Positions 24,908 through 31,914 of a DNA stretch of 64,000 nucleotides are shown piece by piece. The stretch lies in NCBI GenBank assembly GCA_902802795.1, contig CADCNI010000001.1, forward strand, positions 1 to 64,000, in the 5' to 3' direction. This DNA comes from an uncultured Ruminococcus sp. GTDB taxonomy: Bacteria > Bacillota > Clostridia > Oscillospirales > Acutalibacteraceae. Positions within the stretch are counted from its first letter, which is position 1, and each line of letters starts with the position of its first letter. Below the pieces are notes generated by a model. The model saw only the letters and a list, made by a program, of their open reading frames with translations, did no database searches and was not told where the DNA came from. The translations under genes were made by a program, and so were the position numbers.

Positions 24908-25595
24908 GGGGCTGCCGCTCCTCCGGCGCAAGAATCCGCCCGCTGGCCCGGTCGTACAACTGATACAGCATGGCGTTGCAAATCGCAGCCGCCACACCGC
25001 TGCCGCCCTTGCGGCCCTCCGCGACGATATACGGCGCTTTGCCCCGCATGATTAACTGTTTGGACGGCACCACATTGACAAATCCCACAGGAGTGCCGAT
25101 TACCAGAGCGGGAGAGACGGTTTGCTCCTGCATCAGTTCATACAGGCGGATGAGCGCGGTGGGGGCGTTTCCCACGGCAAATATCACATTTCTGTCCGCA
25201 AACCTCGCCGCCGCTTCGTCGATGGAGGCGACTGCGCGGGTGGTGCCGTTTTCTTTGGCACGCCGCGCGATGGCGGGGTCGGACATGAAGCAGCAGGCCT
25301 CACAGCCAAGCGCCTTGAGCGCGGGTTTGCTGATGCCCGACAGCGCCATTTGCGTATCGGTCACGATGACCGCATGGTTTTGCAGCGCGGATAATCCCCG
25401 CTCCACCGCGTTCGGGGAGAAGCGCAGCGTTTGCAGATAATCGAAATCCGCTGTGGTGTGAATCACCCGCTTGACGATGGATTTCTGCACAGGGGAGAGG
25501 TGGGAGGCGTCGCCCAGTTCGCTCTCGATGATGGCCATGCTGCGGCGTTCGATGTCGGCGGGTGTGACGGTTTCAAAGTGTATGTTCTCCGTCAT
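24900..25595 (-). CDS. cbiC: Cobalt-precorrin-8 methylmutase
   Basis: Moves the C-11 methyl to C-12 to give cobyrinic acid. 231 residues with IERRSMAIIESELG, the catalytic-histidine region VIHTTADFDYLQTLRFS, AVGNAPTALIRLYELM and IGTPVGFVNVVPSKQ. The start (25595) overlaps the upstream membrane protein by four bases (ATGA), linking the biosynthetic block to the surface/transport genes. Confidence 0.95.
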   Translation of the reverse strand: MTENIHFETVTPADIERRSMAIIESELGDASHLSPVQKSIVKRVIHTTADFDYLQTLRFSPNAVERGLSALQNHAVIVTDTQMALSGISKPALKALGCEACCFMSDPAIARRAKENGTTRAVASIDEAAARFADRNVIFAVGNAPTALIRLYELMQEQTVSPALVIGTPVGFVNVVPSKQLIMRGKAPYIVAEGRKGGSGVAAAICNAMLYQLYDRASGRILAPEERQPHE

Positions 25596-26233
25596 GCCGT
25601 TTTCTTCTTTTTTACCGCTGTCACCGCAACGACCGCGCCAACCAGCGCCGCCGCCACAACGACAAGTGTTATCAGGAAAAACGGACCGGCTGCCAATTCG
25701 CCATTTTTTTCGGCAGCGGCGATATCTGTCGTAGTTGTGTCGTCCGGCACGGCTTTGAGCGCCCCCTCCGGCAATGTCTCCGACCGGAATACGATGACGC
25801 GGTCATACCACTGCTGTTTTTTAAAGCTGAACGCGGCGCAGTCGATATCCTTGTCAAGCGCCTCCACCGGGAGCGTGTAGGTGTATTTCCCCTCCGCGTT
25901 TTCCGCAAAGAAGATATAATCCGCCTCGTCTGCTTCAAGCGCCTGCTCGCCCGTGCCGAGATACAGCTTCTCATAGCCTTTGCCGCTGAGCGTCATCACA
26001 GCGGTCATGTCACTGCCGGAAACCGTCAGTTCACAGGCGACAATTTTGAACATCGACGCGCTGGAGGATACTTCGATGGGATAGGTGCCCTCGTTGAGAC
26101 TGTCCGCATAGACGGGGACAGTCGTTTTTTCATCTGTCCCTGCGGCAGATACGGAAAAGACGGCGCAGCCGGCAAACAGCAGCGCGCAGAGGACAACGGC
26201 GGAAATTTTTTTGATTTTTTTACTGAATTGCAT
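25592..26233 (-). CDS. Secreted, membrane-anchored NEAT-like protein in the corrinoid locus
   Basis: A 213-residue protein with a signal peptide (about 1-31, ending SVSAAG), a beta-rich domain (about 35-160) and a C-terminal membrane helix (FFLITLVVVAAALVGAVVAV) with the tail TAVKKKKTA. This is the build of a surface protein held in the membrane. The domain has MTAVMTLSGKGYEKLYLGTG and WYDRVIVFRSETLPEGAL, which resemble NEAT-type (haem/tetrapyrrole binding) folds, but this is only a likeness by eye. The ribosome site GAGGG is seven bases upstream. It has its own promoter (26299-26327) and is translationally coupled to cbiC. Possible role: capture of a corrinoid, tetrapyrrole or cobalt. Confidence 0.6.
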   Translation of the reverse strand: MQFSKKIKKISAVVLCALLFAGCAVFSVSAAGTDEKTTVPVYADSLNEGTYPIEVSSSASMFKIVACELTVSGSDMTAVMTLSGKGYEKLYLGTGEQALEADEADYIFFAENAEGKYTYTLPVEALDKDIDCAAFSFKKQQWYDRVIVFRSETLPEGALKAVPDDTTTTDIAAAEKNGELAAGPFFLITLVVVAAALVGAVVAVTAVKKKKTA

Positions 26234-26257
26234 GATGCATCCCTCACTGTAGATGAA

Positions 26258-26294
26258 TGGCTGCCGCCGCCTGTAGTTTGAGCGACGACAGCCA
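26258..26294. other. Leader hairpin before the NEAT-like/cbiC operon
   Basis: TGGCTGCCGCCG (26258-26269) pairs with CGACGACAGCCA (26283-26294) over 12 bp, two of them G-U in the RNA read on the minus strand. It sits between the promoter and the gene start. There is no T-run after it, so it is not a terminator; it may protect the 5' end or be a protein site. Confidence 0.4.
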
Positions 26295-26298
26295 TTTT

Positions 26299-26327
26299 AT
26301 TGTAACTTAATTCCATATTTTTTGCAA
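26299..26327 (-). promoter_or_regulatory. Internal promoter upstream of the cbi biosynthesis block
   Basis: Minus strand: TTGCAA (26327-26322), 17-base spacer, TACAAT (26304-26299). It lies in the 123-base gap after cbiK and would allow transcription of the cbi genes that does not depend on the riboswitch upstream of the importer genes. Confidence 0.55.
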
Positions 26328-26356
26328 GGTGTTTCCTTCGATTGGCGTATACTTTT

Positions 26357-27265
26357 TTATTTTTGAAGTGTGTCGATCGCGTCCTGCACATGAGCGACAT
26401 ACATATCCTGTACGGAGGTCAGTTCGCCCATGCCTTTGAGAACGCATTCCACTTCAAAGCCTTCCTTGGTGATGACCGACTTCCAGGAATCATCCTCGTC
26501 GCCTGCCATGTCGTTGTTGGCGTGATCGCCCGCGACTACCATGAGCGGCTCAAGCACCACTTTCTTGTAATTCTTGGCTTTGAGTTCCGCCACAACATCG
26601 TCAAGGGAAGGCGTGGCCTCCACGGTGCCGATGATGTAGTTATTTGCGTCGATGTCGAGGAAGGTCTTCTGGAACTTGGCATAGGTGGCGTTGGATTCAT
26701 GCTCGGTGCCGTGACCCATGAAGACAATCGCCGTACCCTCCGCGTTGTAATCGGCGGTTTCCGTGACAAGCGCTTTGGCCAGGGTGGTGTAGTCCTCATC
26801 GGAAGTCAGCAGGGGTGCGCCGATGGCGAGCGCGTCGAATTTGTCGCTGTAATCATTGACCGCCTTGACCACATCGTCATATTCGTAACCGCTCATGACA
26901 TGGGTGGGCTGCACAACCAACGTTTTCACGCCGTCCGCAACAAGTCTGTCGAGCGCTTCCTCGATGTTGTCGATTTCCAGACCGTCTCTCTCCTTGAGCT
27001 TGTCAATGATGATCTGGCTGGTGAAAGCGCGGCGTACTTCGTAATCGGTGTATTTTGCCTCAATGGCTTTCTCAATGGCGCCGATGGTCTTGTCGCGGCT
27101 GTCGTTGTAGCTGGTGCCGAAACTGACCACCAGAATGACCGGTTTTGCGGCGGCTTTGTCGTCTTTGTCGTTTTTGTCGGTTTTATCGGAGCAGCCTGAC
27201 AGTGCAAGCAGAGAACCGAGCATGACGGCGGCGAGGGCCGCTGCGAGAATGTTTCTGAATTTCAT
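26357..27265 (-). CDS. cbiK: Sirohydrochlorin cobaltochelatase CbiK, lipoprotein form
   Basis: Class II chelatase that inserts Co2+ into sirohydrochlorin. 302 residues. The chelatase core begins PVILVVSFGTSYNDSRD and contains VFMGHGTEHESNATYAKFQK and VVAGDHANNDMAGDEDDSWK, which hold the metal-binding histidines and acidic residues of CbiK. Unlike cytosolic CbiK, the first 25 residues are a lipoprotein signal peptide (LLALSGC, Cys25) followed by a charged KTDKNDKDDK linker, so the enzyme should sit on the outer face of the membrane. AAAGGA lies nine bases before the ATG. It is placed between the importer genes and a NEAT-like gene. Exported CbiK proteins are known in Desulfovibrio. Confidence 0.9.
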   Translation of the reverse strand: MKFRNILAAALAAVMLGSLLALSGCSDKTDKNDKDDKAAAKPVILVVSFGTSYNDSRDKTIGAIEKAIEAKYTDYEVRRAFTSQIIIDKLKERDGLEIDNIEEALDRLVADGVKTLVVQPTHVMSGYEYDDVVKAVNDYSDKFDALAIGAPLLTSDEDYTTLAKALVTETADYNAEGTAIVFMGHGTEHESNATYAKFQKTFLDIDANNYIIGTVEATPSLDDVVAELKAKNYKKVVLEPLMVVAGDHANNDMAGDEDDSWKSVITKEGFEVECVLKGMGELTSVQDMYVAHVQDAIDTLQK

Positions 27266-27313
27266 GTTTCAAAATCCTTTCTGTTTTGCGTGATATGTAA
27301 ATATGTCATTAAG

Positions 27314-28081
27314 TTAGCGATGTGATGAAAGAAAATACTGCGCGTACAATTCTTTCGGAATGTCAAACAACCGGCAGACGGTGTCCGGCGTAAAAATATT
27401 GGCAGGCGGGCCGGAACAGAACACCGCGCCGTTCTTGATGCAAACGGTATAGTCCGAGATTTTCTCCGCGAAATCCAGCTCGTGCATTGACAGGATGACA
27501 GCGAGGTGTTTTTCCGCCGCCAGCTTTTTAAGTATCTCTAAAAATAAGATTTTGTGGCAGATGTCAAGATAAGACGTAGGCTCGTCGAGAATCAGGACAC
27601 GCGGTTCCTGACAGATGGCTTTGGCAAGCAGCACCCGCTGCCGCTGTCCGTCGCTGATCTCTCCGAAATCGGCGTTTTGATAGTCGCCCATTTTAACCAG
27701 TTCGACGGCCTCGTCCACGGCGCGTCTGTCGTCCTCTCCCAGCAATCCGAAATGCCCCGTGTAGGGGTAGCGCCCGGTTTCCACCACCTCGCGGCAGGTC
27801 ATCCTGTCGGAACGAAGCCGCTCGGTAAGCAGGACGGACATTTTTTTCGCTTTTTCGTTAGGGGAGAGGCAATCGTCTTTGGTGTTTTCAATCAGCACGG
27901 TGCCGCCGTGTTTTTGGAGATAGCCCGCCACGGTTTTTAAGACAGTGGATTTGCCGCTGCCGTTGGGGCCGATCAGCGACAGGATTTCTCCCTCGCGCAC
28001 CTGAAAGCAGATGTGCTCAATCAGAGGGGTTTTGTATCCGACGGCAAGGTCGTCGGCTGTGATGAAGCACTTGTCACGCAT
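27314..28081 (-). CDS. ABC transporter ATPase, cobalamin/siderophore type (BtuD-like)
   Basis: Energises the BtuC-like permease. 255 residues from the ATG at 28081; an upstream in-frame start lies inside the permease gene. Walker A IGPNGSGKST, Q-loop near KKMSVLLTERL, signature ISDGQRQRVLLAKAI (SDGQ rather than SGGQ), Walker B PRVLILDEPTSYLD and H-loop SMHELDFA. The FecE/BtuD class is clear. Under the cobalamin riboswitch with a BtuF-like protein, so a corrinoid is the likely cargo; cobalt-chelate or haem remain possible. Confidence 0.88.
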   Translation of the reverse strand: MRDKCFITADDLAVGYKTPLIEHICFQVREGEILSLIGPNGSGKSTVLKTVAGYLQKHGGTVLIENTKDDCLSPNEKAKKMSVLLTERLRSDRMTCREVVETGRYPYTGHFGLLGEDDRRAVDEAVELVKMGDYQNADFGEISDGQRQRVLLAKAICQEPRVLILDEPTSYLDICHKILFLEILKKLAAEKHLAVILSMHELDFAEKISDYTVCIKNGAVFCSGPPANIFTPDTVCRLFDIPKELYAQYFLSSHR

Positions 28082-29117
28082 GCCCGTCACCCCGCTTTCT
28101 GCCAAGCATCGCCGCGATGACGACCGGAGCGCCGAAGATGGCCGTGACGGTGCTGATGCTCAGTTCCGTGGGGGCAAAGACGGTGCGCGCGATCATGTCG
28201 CACAGCATACAGAAAATGCCGCCGCCTAAGAAGCAGGCGGGAATCAGCACCATGGGCTTAGAGGTGCGAAAGACCGTGCGGACGATGTGCGGCACGGCGA
28301 TGCCTACAAACGACACCGGCCCCGCAAAGGCCGTCACACAGGCGGAGAGCAGCCCTGACAGCAAAATCAGCAGCATCCGCAGCCGTCTGACGTTCACGCC
28401 GAGATTGCTCGCGTAGCTTTCGCCCAGACGGTAGGCGCCGATGGGCTTGGCAAGCAGGAAGGTACCGACGCTCCCCAGCAGTACCACTACCGTCATCACT
28501 TTCACATTGTCCATGGAGGTGCCGGAGAAGGTGCCTCTTGACCAGTTGTGCAGGTTGACGATCTCGGAATTGTCGGCAAACGTCACGATAAAATCGGTAG
28601 CCGCCGAACAGATGTAGCCGATCATCACGCCGCACACCACCAGCATCGACATGCGCTGCACCTTTTGCGAAACGGCTAGCACCAATCCCAGCGAGAGCAT
28701 CGAACCCGCAAAGGCGGCGAGAATCATCACCACGGAGCTGACCGTGTGGAGACTGCTGATGACCAGAATCATGACCAGCGCCACCGTCAGCTTCGCGCCC
28801 GACGACACGCCCAGCACAAACGGCCCCGCAATGGGATTGTGAAAGAACGTCTGAAGCAGGTAGCCCGACAGCGCCAGCGCACCGCCCAACAGCAGCGCGG
28901 CAATGGTGCGGGGCAGGCGGATCTTCAGCAGGATGCTCGCGGCGGTGGTGCCGCCGCTTCTGCCGAGAAAGACACGGAACGCTTCTCCGAATGAGATGTC
29001 CGCGCTGCCCACAAACAGGTTAAGGCAGAAGAGCGCCGCCGTCAGCAGGAGGAACACGGCAAAGAAAACGGCAGTGCGAAGGGGGAGAGGGGATGTTTGG
29101 AGGAATAACCTTTTCAC
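28074..29117 (-). CDS. ABC transporter permease, FecCD/BtuC type
   Basis: Membrane subunit of a B12/iron-chelate class importer. 347 residues, about ten helices. Family landmarks: RLPRTIAALLLGGALALSGY (first coupling region), FHNPIAGPFVLGVSSGAKL, YRLGESYASNLGVNVRRLR, and FVGIAVPHIVRTVFRTSKP with FLGGGIFCMLCDMIAR. The stop overlaps the ATPase start, and its own start overlaps the binding-protein stop by four bases. Likely cargo cobalamin or a precursor, because of the riboswitch. Confidence 0.9.
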   Translation of the reverse strand: MKRLFLQTSPLPLRTAVFFAVFLLLTAALFCLNLFVGSADISFGEAFRVFLGRSGGTTAASILLKIRLPRTIAALLLGGALALSGYLLQTFFHNPIAGPFVLGVSSGAKLTVALVMILVISSLHTVSSVVMILAAFAGSMLSLGLVLAVSQKVQRMSMLVVCGVMIGYICSAATDFIVTFADNSEIVNLHNWSRGTFSGTSMDNVKVMTVVVLLGSVGTFLLAKPIGAYRLGESYASNLGVNVRRLRMLLILLSGLLSACVTAFAGPVSFVGIAVPHIVRTVFRTSKPMVLIPACFLGGGIFCMLCDMIARTVFAPTELSISTVTAIFGAPVVIAAMLGRKRGDGHA

Positions 29118-30277
29118 AGCGTTTCCTCACTTTCGAGCCGATAGAGATATTGGGGCGGCGTATCTTTAGCGGTTCCGCTGAAAACCGCATGAAAATCCGT
29201 GATAATTTCACCGATTTTCATGGTTTCCTGAAAGATGTTTTCCCGTGTACACCACACGTCGCCGTTCTTGACGGCTTTGAAATCCGCCAGCAGCTGATTC
29301 TTTGCGATCAGGTCATCCAAAGAACTTACGTCTTTGCCGATGTCGTTGTTATAGATCACAATATCCGCGTCCTTGGCGGAAGCGTAAAACTGCTCCATTT
29401 CCATTTTAACCGTGGAGGTGCCGCCGCCGTCACCGAGATTTTCAAACGCGTTTTTGCCGCCCGCCAAAGCAATCATCTTGCTTACATAGTCGCCCGATTT
29501 TCGGGTGACGATCTGACCCGATTCCGTGATATAAAAGAAAACGACGGTTTTGCCGATGTCCTGTTTTTCGCCTAAATTCTCTAAAAGCGTCGCCTGCTCG
29601 TCAAAAAGCCGCCCCGCTTCGTCCGGTTTCCCCAGCAGTTCGCCGTAAACCTTGATCCATTCGCTGCGTCCGATCGGATGGGCTTCATAGCTGGAGTAAT
29701 CCACAAAGACGGTAATGCCCAGCTCGGTAAGCTTTTCCTTGACTTCGGGCGTGTGCTCGATCATGGTGGACTGGATGGACAGGGGGCAGTTGTTTTGCAG
29801 CAGCAGTTCATAGTCGGGTTCGCGATATTTGCCCGCATAGCGTATCCTGCCGCTTTCCATCGCGCTTTTGGCGCTGTCGATGTACCAGTCCTCCGCCTTG
29901 GTGCCGGAGAAGGACACCGCGTCGCAACTGTCGAGCGCGTCAAAAAACGCCATGACCGCCGTGGCCGCGAGATAAAGATTGCCCACAGGGCGGCGGATGA
30001 TTTTGACGGTTTTATCCAGACCGCCGGGAATCTCCCCGCCTTCCGGCACAATAAGATAGGAGGCCCCGTCCGCGACCGATATCATACTGTACCCGTTTTC
30101 ATAGCGGTCAATGGCAAACTGATCGGCATAGGTAAGCGGCACGCGTTCCTCAAAGGTCAGCCCCTTGATTTGACGCGGCGTTTCGGGAATCGCTTGTTTC
30201 GCTTTCGTGCAGGAGGAGAGAACCAGCGGAAACAGCAGCAGCAACACTCCCGTTAAGGCTTTGATTCGGTTCATCAT
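29114..30277 (-). CDS. ABC transporter substrate-binding lipoprotein (BtuF-like)
   Basis: A 387-residue lipoprotein with signal peptide and lipobox LVLSSC (Cys23). It has the class III binding-protein form (two lobes linked by a long helix), with IQSTMIEHTPEVKEKLTELG and VDYSSYEAHPIGRSEWIKVY in the first lobe and VSKMIALAGGKNAFENLGDG (a typical BtuF/FepB segment) in the second. It should deliver the cargo to the BtuCD-like pair encoded next. Overlaps both neighbours by four bases. Specificity is inferred from the riboswitch and the cbi context. Confidence 0.88.
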   Translation of the reverse strand: MMNRIKALTGVLLLLFPLVLSSCTKAKQAIPETPRQIKGLTFEERVPLTYADQFAIDRYENGYSMISVADGASYLIVPEGGEIPGGLDKTVKIIRRPVGNLYLAATAVMAFFDALDSCDAVSFSGTKAEDWYIDSAKSAMESGRIRYAGKYREPDYELLLQNNCPLSIQSTMIEHTPEVKEKLTELGITVFVDYSSYEAHPIGRSEWIKVYGELLGKPDEAGRLFDEQATLLENLGEKQDIGKTVVFFYITESGQIVTRKSGDYVSKMIALAGGKNAFENLGDGGGTSTVKMEMEQFYASAKDADIVIYNNDIGKDVSSLDDLIAKNQLLADFKAVKNGDVWCTRENIFQETMKIGEIITDFHAVFSGTAKDTPPQYLYRLESEETL

Positions 30278-30702
30278 GCTTTTCGCCTCTTTCTGAAAAC
30301 GGCAGCCGCCGCGCCTGCCAGAATCGCCGCCCCCAGCGCGCAGGTGACGATCATTGTCGTGAGGCCGTCTCCCGTCTTTCTGACGGTGGCCGAATCAAAG
30401 CGCAGCGTATAGTCGATCATATGCGGCGTACTCATGGCGAGCGTTTCGGCTTTTACGGGAATATCGCTGTCAAGTTCGCTCACGTCGATGACAAACAGGG
30501 AGTTGCCCTCGGTGTTGACGGGACGGTATTCCTTGCCGTCCACCTCCATGTAATCATAATGGGGGCTGCTCCACTGAATTTCCGCCGTCATCTTTCCGTC
30601 CTCCACCGTGAGTTTTGTGGGAGACTGCACGGTGGCCTTGCCGCTGCCGCCGGTTAAGGCGACTTCTACAGTGTACTCGCCGTTGTCAAGCTGTTTTGCC
30701 AT
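30274..30702 (-). CDS. NEAT-like domain protein with C-terminal membrane anchor, no visible signal peptide
   Basis: First gene after the cobalamin riboswitch, 142 residues. The body (about 1-105) looks like a NEAT/Ig-type domain: NGEYTVEVALTGGSGKATV at the start and MSTPHMIDYTLRFDSATV at the end, the latter close to the haem-contact strand of NEAT domains by eye. A membrane helix (MIVTCALGAAILAGAAAAVF) and RKRRKA tail follow. That layout calls for export, but the protein starts directly at the domain (MAKQLDNGEYTVEV), and a stop codon lies just upstream in frame. Either the signal peptide was lost or the protein inserts by its tail. It probably helps capture the corrinoid or tetrapyrrole. Confidence 0.6.
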   Translation of the reverse strand: MAKQLDNGEYTVEVALTGGSGKATVQSPTKLTVEDGKMTAEIQWSSPHYDYMEVDGKEYRPVNTEGNSLFVIDVSELDSDIPVKAETLAMSTPHMIDYTLRFDSATVRKTGDGLTTMIVTCALGAAILAGAAAAVFRKRRKA

Positions 30703-30745
30703 GCCTGTCCGTCCTTTCTCAAAAAATCATACAAATGAAAAATAC

Positions 30746-30776
30746 AAAAAAACGCCATTGCCACTCGGCAAGGCGC
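30746..30776 (-). terminator. Intrinsic terminator of the cobalamin riboswitch leader
   Basis: Minus strand: GCGCCTTGCC-GAGT-GGCAATGGCGT with one bulged T, followed by a seven-T run (30752-30746). It lies between the aptamer and the first gene start at 30702, where a riboswitch expression platform is expected. Cobalamin binding should favour it. Confidence 0.75.
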
Positions 30777-30879
30777 ACGCAAAAAGCACACGGCAGTCTA
30801 GCGGCTACGGCATGCATCAAAAACGTACTGCCAATGACTCGTGGCATTGCACACACCTTGGCGGCGTATGCGTGTACCG

Positions 30880-31078
30880 ACACAACAGGCAGGTCTCCTG
30901 GCTGATAGATCAACGCGGCCGGAAGTCTTCCCAAGCGTGGCTCAGTGACATATGTTTCCGGACACTCCTTAATGACAGTGACGAGTTCGCGCAGGATTTG
31001 CACCTGCTTCCCTTTTCACCGGATCGAACCGATATCGAATCAGTTCATCCGACACCTGCGGTCTGTATGAAATTGTAT
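30880..31078 (-). ncRNA. Cobalamin riboswitch
   Basis: On the minus strand: CCGGTGAAAAGGGAAGCAGG, then TGCAAATCCTGC, GTCACTGTCA, GAGCCA and GGGAAGAC, and finally the B12 box GCCAGGAGACCTGCC (forward 30888-30902). These are the conserved core blocks in the right order. The exact outer limits are approximate. It has its own promoter (31085-31113) and a terminator before the NEAT-like gene, so it should switch off the uptake/cbiK genes when cobalamin is plentiful. Confidence 0.95.
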
Positions 31079-31084
31079 GACATC

Positions 31085-31113
31085 ATGATAGCATAGCCGA
31101 CGTGATTTGTCAA
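31085..31113 (-). promoter_or_regulatory. Promoter of the cobalamin riboswitch transcript
   Basis: Minus strand: TTGACA (31113-31108), 17-base spacer, TATCAT (31090-31085). Transcription would start near 31078, just before the aptamer. Confidence 0.8.
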
Positions 31114-31114
31114 G

Positions 31115-31136
31115 AAAAAACCCTGCCTAAGCAGGG
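31115..31136 (-). terminator. Terminator-like hairpin upstream of the riboswitch promoter
   Basis: CCCTGC-CTAA-GCAGGG (31121-31136); on the minus strand it is followed by a T-run (31120-31115) that abuts the -35 box. It could stop antisense transcripts that run in from the right, but no minus-strand gene lies close upstream. Confidence 0.45.
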
Positions 31137-31208
31137 AAATCAATTCCGGGCGTCGGCAGAGATTTTTTTGCAACGGTGTTAAAAATATATAAAAACATCA
31201 TATTCTTG

Positions 31209-31237
31209 TTGAATTTACAGGAAAGGTGTGTTAAAAT
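31209..31237 (+). promoter_or_regulatory. Promoter of the lipoprotein/NagPA/Lgt-like operon
   Basis: TTGAAT (31209-31214), 17-base spacer, TAAAAT (31232-31237), about 60 bases before the first start codon. It is divergent from the riboswitch promoter. Confidence 0.55.
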
Positions 31238-31299
31238 AAATTCAGTCTGTTTTTAACAGCGACGTGAAAAGCAATTCATTGTGCGAAAGGAAAATGAAG

Positions 31300-31914
31300 A
31301 TGAGCAAACAAAAAAGATGTGTCCGCTATGCGCTGGCTTTTTTGGTTGTGACAATGCTGTTTATGAGCAGCGGTTGTCAATTCGGTACCAAAATCATGGT
31401 TTCCTCCGATCCTCCGGATAAGGTTCTGGAGCAGTTCTTTACCCAACTGAAAGCGGGAAATTACAAAGCCTGCGACGCATATCTGGCCAACAATGCCACT
31501 TTTGTTGTGACAGATGCGACAGAATATCAATTTATGGATACATTGCTGGAAGCAACCGTGCAGCATGTGAGTTATGAAATGGCCGGAAAGCCTCAATATC
31601 ATGGTTTGCAGGCGACGCAACAAGTCAGTATCACCTCCCTTTCCAAAGAGGCGCTGCTGGTGTGGCTCAAAGAGCATATTAACCAGGTTGAGTATGACTA
31701 CCTGGAGCAGAGCGACAAAAAGAATGTTGACCCTGAGAACAAAGAGGATGTGAGCGGCGTATTGTCCACTGCTATCAAAGAATATTCACAGAATGGAGAA
31801 ACCGTTACCAACACGTTAACCGTTCATTATGTGTTTTCCGAAAAAAAATGGAAAATACAGGCGGATCCCGATTTTGTGACGGCTGTTTTTGGAGGTGTGG
31901 TCAATGAGCAATAA
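31300..31914 (+). CDS. Lipoprotein of unknown function
   Basis: A 204-residue predicted lipoprotein: signal peptide with lipobox MSSGC (Cys26), then a domain of about 170 residues with PPDKVLEQFFTQLKAGNYKA near the start and WKIQADPDFVTAVFGG at the end. That framing (a helix opening followed by a closing beta strand) recalls NTF2-like/DUF4878-type lipoproteins. The ATG at 31300 is chosen because AAAGG is nine bases away; ATG 31294 is too close. Its end overlaps the next gene by 11 bases, so the three genes to 34091 form one operon. Function unknown. Confidence 0.65.
   Translation: MSKQKRCVRYALAFLVVTMLFMSSGCQFGTKIMVSSDPPDKVLEQFFTQLKAGNYKACDAYLANNATFVVTDATEYQFMDTLLEATVQHVSYEMAGKPQYHGLQATQQVSITSLSKEALLVWLKEHINQVEYDYLEQSDKKNVDPENKEDVSGVLSTAIKEYSQNGETVTNTLTVHYVFSEKKWKIQADPDFVTAVFGGVVNEQ

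Noticed and set aside
31000-31040. GGTTCGATCC considered as a tRNA T-loop
   Set aside because: It belongs to the cobalamin riboswitch; no acceptor or anticodon stem around it.
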